This document shows positions 1 through 5,120 of a stretch of DNA of 5,120 nt, piece after piece. The notes beneath the pieces are model-generated. The model had not been told where the DNA came from. It made no database searches and worked only from the letters and a program-made list of their open reading frames with translations. Source of the DNA: an uncultured Bacteroidales bacterium (GTDB lineage: Bacteria > Bacteroidota > Bacteroidia > Bacteroidales > UBA932); the NCBI GenBank assembly GCA_946614205.1, contig CAMOGR010000060.1:1-5120 (forward strand), given 5' to 3'. The number at the start of each line of letters is the position of its first letter. Within the stretch, counting starts at the first letter, position 1. Made by a program: the position numbers and the translations under genes.

Positions 1-1003
1 CACCCTGCCACTTCTTCCAGGCATTGGCGACATTGGCATTCTTGGAAGAGTACTGGATGCGTACCGCCTGGCTTTGGGACATATACTTTTTCTGAATCTC
101 GAGCCGCAGTGTGCGCAGAGCGATTTTCTGAGGGTCGGAAACCTCGCCTATGTAGCGCACCTCCTCACTGGAGGCATATTCCCTTGTGCTGCCGGGACAT
201 CCGTAGACCATGGTGAAATCCCCTTCACGGACGCCGCTGCGGTTGATCCGGAAGAACTTTTTGGGCACGTACGGTACGTTGTCGGGAGAATAGTCGGCGG
301 GATTGTTGTCCGCGTCGGCATATATGCGGAACACCGAGAAATCTCCGGTGTGGCGGGGCCACATCCAGTTGTCGGTGTCGCCCCCGAACTTGCCTATGGA
401 GGACGGCGGGGCGCCCACGAGGCGTACGTCGCGGTATACCCTGTAGACGAACAGGAAATACTGGTTTGCATAGTACAGGGCCTCGACGCTGGCGCGTATG
501 CCTTTGGATTTGTCCTCGGTAAGGCGCACGATGGCAGATGAATTAGCCTGCACTACGGAATCACGCTGAGCCTCTGTCATCGAGGGGTCATAACCGTTCA
601 GGACGGCCGTCGTGACGTCTTCCATGCGGTCCAGGAAGCTTACCGTAAGACCGGGATTGGGAAGTTCGTCACCGCGGCAGCCCGCCCAGAAACCATCCCG
701 GAGGTAGTCGTGCCCGACGCTGCTGTGGCGCTGTATGTAGCTGTAACCGCAATGATGGTTGGTCAGCAGCAGGCCGCTTGCAGAAACGAGTTCGCCGGTG
801 CAGCCGGAGCCGAAAAGCACCACTGCATCCTTGAGCGACGCTTTGTTTATGCTGTAAATGTCGTCGGCTCCGAGGCGGCAGCCTTTTGCGCCCATGTCGT
901 CGATTCTCTGGGAAATGAGCGCGGGAAGCCACATACCCTCATCGGCCCGGGCAGTTGCCCAGGCCGAGAGGAAAAGAGTGATTATCAGTAGAGTACGTTT
1001 CAT
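1..1003 (-). CDS. S46 family dipeptidyl-peptidase (DPP7/DPP11 type), N-terminal part, cut by window edge
   Basis: Exported serine peptidase that releases dipeptides from the N-terminus of oligopeptides, normally in the periplasm. The reading frame stays open from the ATG at 1003-1001 to the left edge, giving 334 codons of a family usually about 700-720 residues long. Residues 1-20 form a signal peptide ending in ARA, followed by DEGMWLP, the usual start of mature S46 enzymes. TNHHCGY at 81-87 holds the catalytic His (H84). GGDTDNWMWPRHTGDF at 207-222 holds the likely catalytic Asp (D221); the 137-residue His-to-Asp spacing fits the family as I recall it. N212/W213 and N327 match residues that bind the substrate N-terminus in characterised members. 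The catalytic Ser and the residue separating DPP7 (hydrophobic P1) from DPP11 (acidic P1) lie beyond the window, so the subtype is open. It starts one base after the M16 stop with no Shine-Dalgarno sequence, suggesting coupled translation. Confidence 0.95.
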   Translation of the reverse strand, partial: MKRTLLIITLFLSAWATARADEGMWLPALISQRIDDMGAKGCRLGADDIYSINKASLKDAVVLFGSGCTGELVSASGLLLTNHHCGYSYIQRHSSVGHDYLRDGFWAGCRGDELPNPGLTVSFLDRMEDVTTAVLNGYDPSMTEAQRDSVVQANSSAIVRLTEDKSKGIRASVEALYYANQYFLFVYRVYRDVRLVGAPPSSIGKFGGDTDNWMWPRHTGDFSVFRIYADADNNPADYSPDNVPYVPKKFFRINRSGVREGDFTMVYGCPGSTREYASSEEVRYIGEVSDPQKIALRTLRLEIQKKYMSQSQAVRIQYSSKNANVANAWKKWQG

Positions 1004-1004
1004 T

Positions 1005-3887
1005 CTAAAATCCGAAGATGTCTTCGAGTGTCAGAGTCTTGACAGGCCCGAGAGTCTTGAGATAATTCATATCTATGTCGGCAGGGTCGCCCAGGACTGC
1101 GTAGTTGTAGGTACGGTCCTTTATCCACTGCTGCTGGGCGGCTTTCACATCGTCCAGGGTAAGAGCGGGAAGGGCCTCGAAGACGGCCTTGTCGAGCGGC
1201 TCCTGCAGCCCCATGCGGCGGCACTCGCGGTATGCCCAAAGCACGCTGTAGCCAGTGGTGCGCTGGGTACGGTAGCGGCTGTCGAGTGCGTCCTTGGCGA
1301 CGGCGAAGGCGGCATCGGACTCGGGCATGTTGTTGATTATGTCGTCGAAGGCTGCGATGGCCTTGGGAAGCTTGTCGGTCTGCGTGGCTATGAAAGCATC
1401 GAAGGAGAAGGTGTCGTCCTTGCTTGCAGGGCCCCTGAGACGTGCGGATGCGCTGTATGCAAGACCGCGGGCCTCACGGAGCTCCTGGAACACGATGCTG
1501 TTCATGCCTCCGCCGAAGTACTCGTTGAGAAGCGTCCTGACAGGTTCGCTCGCGGCATCGAAGGATTCTCCCCTGTTGGAGTACTGGTCGTAGTAGACGT
1601 TGTTTGCCTTGAAGGGAACGAGAAGCACTTGGGCGGACGGAGTCTGCACCTTATACGTAAAACGCTCGGGGAGAGCCTTGTAGGAGCCCTCGAAGGGCAC
1701 CTGAGCCTTGAACTCCTCCTCGCTGGCAGGGCCGTAATAGAGCAGTTCGCAGCCGTTGCCTACGAGGTCCCTGACCTTCTGAAGGAGCTCTTCGGAAGAG
1801 AGTGCGGCGATCGCCGCGTTGGACAAGCGGGTCTTCTTCACATACTCGGGGCCGTAGGTGGCATAGGCAACCAGGGCTGAATAGCAGCCCCTCTGGTTGA
1901 GCTTGCTGTCCGCACGGCTCTTGAATTCGGCAGCCTTGAGGCTTGCAAGGGCTTCCTCGTCTGCTACTGCATTCAAGGCAAGGTCGCGTACCACTGCAAG
2001 AGCCTCGCCCATGTTGTCGGAAAGGCCGCTGAGGGTAAAGGCCGCCTGATGCGCGCCGGCGCTGCAGCTGAAGTCGCAGGCAAGCGAGTACATCTTCTGT
2101 GCGATCTGCGCGGCGCTTGCCTCGGGAGTGCCGAGGTAAGGCAGGTAGTCAAGTGCAAACCCCAATGCAGGGTCGTCCTCGGTGCCTACGTTGTACACCA
2201 GCGACAGCTGGAATACGTCGTTGAGAGTGTTCTTCTTGTACAGTACGTCCACGCCCTCCGCAAGGCTGAAGCGGGACATATCCTTGCTGAAGTCGACGAA
2301 TACGGGTTCGATGGGGCGCACCTCGGAGTTCTGGATTTCGGTGAGGAAGGGGCTCTGCTTGTCACGGTTGGTGACGATGGGAGTAATCTTGGGTGCGGAA
2401 ATCTTCTGGATGTCGGGGTCCACGCCCTTGCGCTTGTAGACTGCGGCATAGGACTCGGAGCCGAGGTATTTGCCCGCCCAGGCCACTACGTCGTCCTTGG
2501 TAACGGCCTCGTAACGGGCCAGTTCGCCGGCAGCGTCCTTCCAGGGGATGCCGTTGATGAAGGCGTCCACGTAGAGCATTGCACGGGAAGAGTTATGTTC
2601 AAGCTCACGCATCTTCTGCAGACGGATGTTGTTGACGGTGGAGCTGATGAGAGACTCGTCGAAGTCGCCTGAAGCGAGTTTCCCGACCTGCTCAAGAAGG
2701 AGGTCGCGCAGCTGCTCGAGAGTCTGTCCCTGACGGGGATAACCCATTACATCGAAGGTGCTGTAGTCGGGCTGCAGGCTCGCAACGGCATAGGCGCGGA
2801 GAGCCTTTTGCTGCTGGTTGACATTGATGTCGATGAGGCCTGCCTGACCGTTGGAAAGAATGGAGCCGGCAATTTCGGCGACTGCGGAGCTCTGCAGATC
2901 GGGGGCTCCGGGAAGACGCCACGCAAGTGCGAGCATCTCCGCCTCGGGGCCGAAGACATCGAGCTGCACGGGGGAAGTGATGGGCTGCTCCTGCTCGAAC
3001 TTGAGCTCGGGAACGGGAGCGCCGGCCTTCCAGTCGCCCCAGTATTTTTCTATCACGGCCACCATCTCGTCGGGGTCGAAGTCGCCGCTCACGCAGATGG
3101 CGATGTTGTTGGGAACGTAGTAAGTGGACTGGAACTTCTTGATATTGGTGATGGAAGGATTCTTGAGGTGCTCCTGGGTGCCGATGGTGGTCTGCTGTCC
3201 GTAGGGGTGATGGGGGAAGAGCAGCTTGGCTATGCCTTCCCAGACCTTGCGGCTGTCCTGGGTGAGGGACATGTTCTTCTCTTCGTATACGGCCTCGAGC
3301 TCGGTATGGAAGCCGCGGATGACGCTGTTGCGGAAGCGGTCGGCCTGGATGCGGGCCCAGTTGTCAATCTGGTTCGAGGGAATGTCTTCCGTGTACACGG
3401 TTTCGTCGTCGCTGGTGAAGGCATTGGTGCCGTCGGCTCCTATCATGCTCATCAGCTTGTCATACTCGTTGGGAATCGCAATCTTGGATGCCTCGTAGCT
3501 CACGGAGTCGATGATGCGGTAGAAAGCCTCACGCTCGGCAGGGTCCTTGAGCGTCCTGTATTGTTCGAAGAGCTGCTCAATCTGGTCGAGCATGGGTTTC
3601 TCAGCCTCGTAGTCGGTGGTGCCGAACTTGTCCGTACCCTTGAACATAAGGTGCTCAAGGTAGTGGGCAAGGCCGGTCGTTTCGCTCGGGTCGTTCTTGC
3701 TGCCCACCCTCACGGCGATGTAGGTCTGGATGCGGGGCTGCTCTTTATTGACGGACATGAAGAGCTTCAGACCGTTGTCGAGGGTGTAGATTTTGGTTTC
3801 CAGGGGATCGTTCGGGACGGTCTCGTACTTGTTGCAGGACAGCAACATAAGTGATGCTGCAAGCAAAGCAGGGAGGATTCGTTTCAT
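1005..3887 (-). CDS. M16 family zinc metallopeptidase (insulinase/pitrilysin-like), four-module lipoprotein
   Basis: Complete 960-residue zinc endopeptidase expected to cut short or unfolded peptides in the periplasm or at the envelope. Residues 1-18 are a lipoprotein signal with lipobox LLSC (C18). The inverted zinc motif HYLEH is at 75-79 (H75 and H79 ligands, E78 catalytic). The distal zinc Glu is probably E203 in ELEAVYEEKN, placed by the seven-residue spacing from E196 seen in pitrilysin and mitochondrial processing peptidase. Modules run roughly 30-275, 280-500, 535-740 and 740-955. The third has no HxxEH and is the inactive half, as is usual. The fourth has the substrate-contacting R..Y pattern in ARGLAYS (R807, Y811). 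About 48 extra residues lie between HYLEH and E203, as in other Bacteroidetes homologues. The frame is open up to 3983, but the start at 3887 is chosen because it begins the lipoprotein signal and lies just downstream of a -7 element. First gene of an operon with the S46 peptidase. Confidence 0.95.
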   Translation of the reverse strand: MKRILPALLAASLMLLSCNKYETVPNDPLETKIYTLDNGLKLFMSVNKEQPRIQTYIAVRVGSKNDPSETTGLAHYLEHLMFKGTDKFGTTDYEAEKPMLDQIEQLFEQYRTLKDPAEREAFYRIIDSVSYEASKIAIPNEYDKLMSMIGADGTNAFTSDDETVYTEDIPSNQIDNWARIQADRFRNSVIRGFHTELEAVYEEKNMSLTQDSRKVWEGIAKLLFPHHPYGQQTTIGTQEHLKNPSITNIKKFQSTYYVPNNIAICVSGDFDPDEMVAVIEKYWGDWKAGAPVPELKFEQEQPITSPVQLDVFGPEAEMLALAWRLPGAPDLQSSAVAEIAGSILSNGQAGLIDINVNQQQKALRAYAVASLQPDYSTFDVMGYPRQGQTLEQLRDLLLEQVGKLASGDFDESLISSTVNNIRLQKMRELEHNSSRAMLYVDAFINGIPWKDAAGELARYEAVTKDDVVAWAGKYLGSESYAAVYKRKGVDPDIQKISAPKITPIVTNRDKQSPFLTEIQNSEVRPIEPVFVDFSKDMSRFSLAEGVDVLYKKNTLNDVFQLSLVYNVGTEDDPALGFALDYLPYLGTPEASAAQIAQKMYSLACDFSCSAGAHQAAFTLSGLSDNMGEALAVVRDLALNAVADEEALASLKAAEFKSRADSKLNQRGCYSALVAYATYGPEYVKKTRLSNAAIAALSSEELLQKVRDLVGNGCELLYYGPASEEEFKAQVPFEGSYKALPERFTYKVQTPSAQVLLVPFKANNVYYDQYSNRGESFDAASEPVRTLLNEYFGGGMNSIVFQELREARGLAYSASARLRGPASKDDTFSFDAFIATQTDKLPKAIAAFDDIINNMPESDAAFAVAKDALDSRYRTQRTTGYSVLWAYRECRRMGLQEPLDKAVFEALPALTLDDVKAAQQQWIKDRTYNYAVLGDPADIDMNYLKTLGPVKTLTLEDIFGF

Positions 3888-3908
3888 ATGATACACTAAC
3901 TGATTTGG

Positions 3909-3917
3909 GCAAATATA
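3909..3917 (-). promoter_or_regulatory. Bacteroidetes-type -7 promoter element for the M16-S46 operon
   Basis: Read on the minus strand this is TATATTTGC, a full match to the Bacteroidetes -7 consensus TAnnTTTGY. It ends 21 bases before the M16 ATG, which would give a very short leader of roughly 15 bases. An A/T-rich stretch lies directly upstream, but no TTTG is seen at the -33 position with the expected 19-21 base spacing, so the upstream half is weak. There is no Shine-Dalgarno sequence in the leader, as is normal for this phylum. Confidence 0.5.
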
Positions 3918-4004
3918 AAAAAAATTGTTCTCATATTTTGTTTTTCTCAGAATAATCCATATATTAGCAGCGAAGTTTTTCATAGTTTAAGTTTAGGTTA
4001 AGTA

Positions 4005-4036
4005 GCGGGCCGCTCGCAGTGATGCAAGCGGCCCGT
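4005..4036. other. Strong GC-rich hairpin with GUGA tetraloop in the divergent intergenic region
   Basis: Arms 4005-4014 and 4027-4036 pair over 10 positions (nine Watson-Crick pairs plus an outer G-U). A C-A mismatch (4015/4026) and three more pairs (4016-4018 with 4023-4025) follow, closing on GTGA at 4019-4022. On the plus strand GUGA is a GNRA-type loop. It is followed by GAATTTTA, a weak U-tract, so a plus-strand terminator is possible. However, no plus-strand gene is visible upstream. On the minus strand no T-run follows. The structure is certain from the sequence; its role (terminator of an unseen small RNA, transcription barrier between divergent genes, or leader structure) is not. 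Confidence 0.6.
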
Positions 4037-4039
4037 GAA

Positions 4040-4055
4040 TTTTATACTTATAAAA
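4040..4055. repeat. AT-only inverted repeat (7-bp arms, 2-base centre)
   Basis: TTTTATA at 4040-4046 and TATAAAA at 4049-4055 are exact reverse complements around a CT centre. It begins four bases after the GC-rich hairpin and its right arm overlaps the next dyad. It could be a protein-binding site or a chance result of AT richness; length and exactness make it worth recording, but no regulator is identified. Confidence 0.4.
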
Positions 4056-4086
4056 ATCTTTTTAAGAAAAGTTCTTACGATTTTTA
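4051..4086. promoter_or_regulatory. Nested AT-rich dyad upstream of the lipoprotein gene, possible operator
   Basis: The outer arms TAAAAATC (4051-4058) and GATTTTTA (4079-4086) are exact reverse complements. Inside them TAAGAA (4063-4068) and TTCTTA (4072-4077) are also exact, with AAG as loop. The two stems are separated by TTTT on one side and a single C on the other. The dyad ends 50 bases before the lipoprotein ATG and covers the expected -33 region and upstream of the candidate -7 element at 4110. That position suits a regulator-binding site. As RNA it would be a weak A-U hairpin. No family of regulator can be named. Confidence 0.4.
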
Positions 4087-4109
4087 AAGAGGTGTGACGA
4101 GGGTTTGCC

Positions 4110-4118
4110 TATATTGCC
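4110..4118 (+). promoter_or_regulatory. Weak candidate -7 element for the lipoprotein gene
   Basis: TATATTGCC resembles TAnnTTTG but lacks one T, and no TTTG is present 19-21 bases upstream. It would place transcription start about 10-15 bases before the ATG at 4136, a leader as short as that proposed for the divergent M16 gene. It is the best match found in the 248-bp intergenic region on this strand, but could be fortuitous. Confidence 0.25.
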
Positions 4119-4135
4119 GGCAAAACACGTTCACT

Positions 4136-5120
4136 ATGAAAAAGATACTTATTCTCTTCAGCGCGGCCGCATCCCTTGTCGGGGCCGCCTCATGTCAGGA
4201 ACTCATGCAATCCTTCGGCAGGCAGGGCATCCTGCAGATTCGTTTCGCAGACGGCACAGTGCCTGCAACCAAGGCGGCGTTTCCCGACACGAACGACTTC
4301 ATCCTTACCATCACCGACTCCAAGGGCAATTCCGTATTCGACGGCAAGTACGGGGCCGTGGACGAAAACCTCAAACTCGACGAAGGCACATACACGGTCA
4401 GCGCCCGCAGCTGCGACTTCTCCTCTCCCCTCTTCGACACGCCTCAGTACGGAGACACCCAGGTGGCGGCGATAAAGGCTGGGAAAACCACGGTGGTCAC
4501 GCTCGCGTGTGTGCAGATGAATGCCGGGATACGCCTCATAATCGACCCGGGCTTCCTCACCGCCTACCCCAACGCAGTGCTGTACCTCAAGGCAAGTTCC
4601 GGCAGGCTGATGTATTCCTATTCCGAGAGGCGCATTGCATTCTTTCTGCCCGGGACAGTCAACCTCGACATGGTCGACGGTGGCAGCGAGAGAACGGTTT
4701 TCACCACCCGGCTTGAGCCCCAGCAGATACTTACCCTCGGAGTCGTTGCCGGTTCCGAAGCCACAAAGGGAGGAGTGCGGGTGCAGGTGGACACGTCCCG
4801 CAACTGGACGTCGGACAGTTTCGTGCTCGGCGGAGGAGGCGGCAGCGGAAGCGCCACTTCGGCAGCCTACAACGTAGAGGAGGCCAGGCAGCACACCGGC
4901 GACGAGGATGTTTGGGTATACGGATATATAGTAGGAGGCGACCTGTCTTCGAGCAAATGTTCGTTCAGTCCTCCGTTTTCTTCCAGGACCAACATCGTAA
5001 TCGCCAACAAGACTTCAGTTACGGAAAAGTCGCTGTGCCTGTCGGTGCAGCTCGCCAAGGGAAGCATACGCGACGCCCTCAATCTTGTCGACCATCCCGA
5101 ACTCGTCGGCAGCCAGGTGT
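4136..5120 (+). CDS. Surface/periplasmic lipoprotein with DUF4493-like and DUF6359-like regions, C-terminus beyond window
   Basis: The first 328 codons of a lipoprotein of unknown function, cut by the right edge. Residues 1-20 form a signal peptide (MKKILILF start, small-residue lipobox AASC, C20). Residues about 25-225 resemble DUF4493, a Bacteroidetes family of beta-rich exported proteins: a GxLxLxF-like opening, EGTYTVSA at 83-90, the FDTPQYGDTQ segment at 100-109, then KAGKTTVVTLAC at 114-125. A glycine/serine-rich linker lies at 232-239. From about 245 the sequence resembles DUF6359, a family found in Bacteroidales lipoproteins: YNVEEARQ, VWVYGYIVGG at 259-268, TNIVIAN at 285-291, then LSVQLAKGSIRDALNL at 302-317. 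Domain assignments are from remembered family patterns, not a search. Transcribed away from the peptidase operon; no Shine-Dalgarno sequence. The initiating ATG is chosen because it begins the signal peptide. Confidence 0.85.
   Translation, partial: MKKILILFSAAASLVGAASCQELMQSFGRQGILQIRFADGTVPATKAAFPDTNDFILTITDSKGNSVFDGKYGAVDENLKLDEGTYTVSARSCDFSSPLFDTPQYGDTQVAAIKAGKTTVVTLACVQMNAGIRLIIDPGFLTAYPNAVLYLKASSGRLMYSYSERRIAFFLPGTVNLDMVDGGSERTVFTTRLEPQQILTLGVVAGSEATKGGVRVQVDTSRNWTSDSFVLGGGGGSGSATSAAYNVEEARQHTGDEDVWVYGYIVGGDLSSSKCSFSPPFSSRTNIVIANKTSVTEKSLCLSVQLAKGSIRDALNLVDHPELVGSQV

Noticed and set aside
74..541. 155-codon open frame on the plus strand inside the S46 gene
   Set aside because: Antisense to the S46 region that holds the conserved Asp motif; no independent support.
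858..1880. 340-codon open frame on the plus strand across the S46-M16 junction
   Set aside because: It runs antisense to two strongly supported genes, with no recognisable motif, signal or promoter. A shadow frame.
2808..3854. 348-codon open frame on the plus strand, antisense to the M16 gene
   Set aside because: It mirrors the GC-rich codon use of the M16 gene, has a composition dominated by G, V, L and D/E with no recognisable domain, and the opposite strand has clear motifs. A shadow frame.
3888..3983. In-frame N-terminal extension of the M16 gene by 32 codons to an ATG at 3983
   Set aside because: The extension has no signal-like sequence, would bury a textbook lipoprotein signal inside the protein, is AT-rich like intergenic DNA, and would remove the -7 element from its position upstream of the start.
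3984..4004. Short direct repeat of AGTTTA-like units next to the hairpin
   Set aside because: The units are only six bases, imperfect, and within AT-rich DNA; too little to support a repeat element.
4005..4036. CRISPR repeat, tRNA or mobile-element end at the GC-rich hairpin
   Set aside because: Only one copy is present in the window, there is no cloverleaf, no flanking target-site duplication and no transposase; it is a simple stem-loop.
4190..4894. 234-codon open frame on the minus strand inside the lipoprotein gene
   Set aside because: Overlaps fully the signal peptide-bearing lipoprotein frame on the other strand and has no recognisable features.

Overview
The window looks like a moderately GC-rich member of the Bacteroidetes, probably order Bacteroidales and plausibly gut-associated (for example an Alistipes-like or related lineage). 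The evidence is a lipoprotein combining DUF4493-like and DUF6359-like regions, an S46 dipeptidyl-peptidase, a lipoprotein-type four-module M16 metallopeptidase with an insertion common in Bacteroidetes homologues, no Shine-Dalgarno sequence before any of the three starts, and a TAnnTTTG-type -7 promoter element. The genus cannot be fixed from this sequence alone.

Layout. Positions 1-1003 (minus strand) hold the N-terminal 334 codons of an S46 dipeptidyl-peptidase (DPP7/DPP11 type), cut by the left window edge. Positions 1005-3887 (minus strand) hold a complete 960-residue M16 zinc peptidase with a lipoprotein signal. Its stop codon is one base from the S46 start, so the two are almost certainly one operon, M16 first. 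Positions 3888-4135 are an AT-rich 248-bp divergent intergenic region. It carries a good -7 element for the M16 operon, a strong GC-rich hairpin with a GUGA loop, and a cluster of AT-rich perfect dyads upstream of the plus-strand gene. From 4136 to the right edge (plus strand) is the first 328 codons of a lipoprotein with an N-terminal DUF4493-like region, a glycine-rich linker and the start of a DUF6359-like domain.

How the genes work together. The operon encodes two exported peptidases: M16 enzymes cut peptides internally, and S46 enzymes remove dipeptides from peptide N-termini. Together they would suit stepwise degradation of peptides in the periplasm, as in asaccharolytic or protein-using Bacteroidales. 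The divergent lipoprotein has no known function and no evident link to peptide use beyond shared cell-envelope location. Nothing in the window requires a new biological system; the least explained part is the structured intergenic region.
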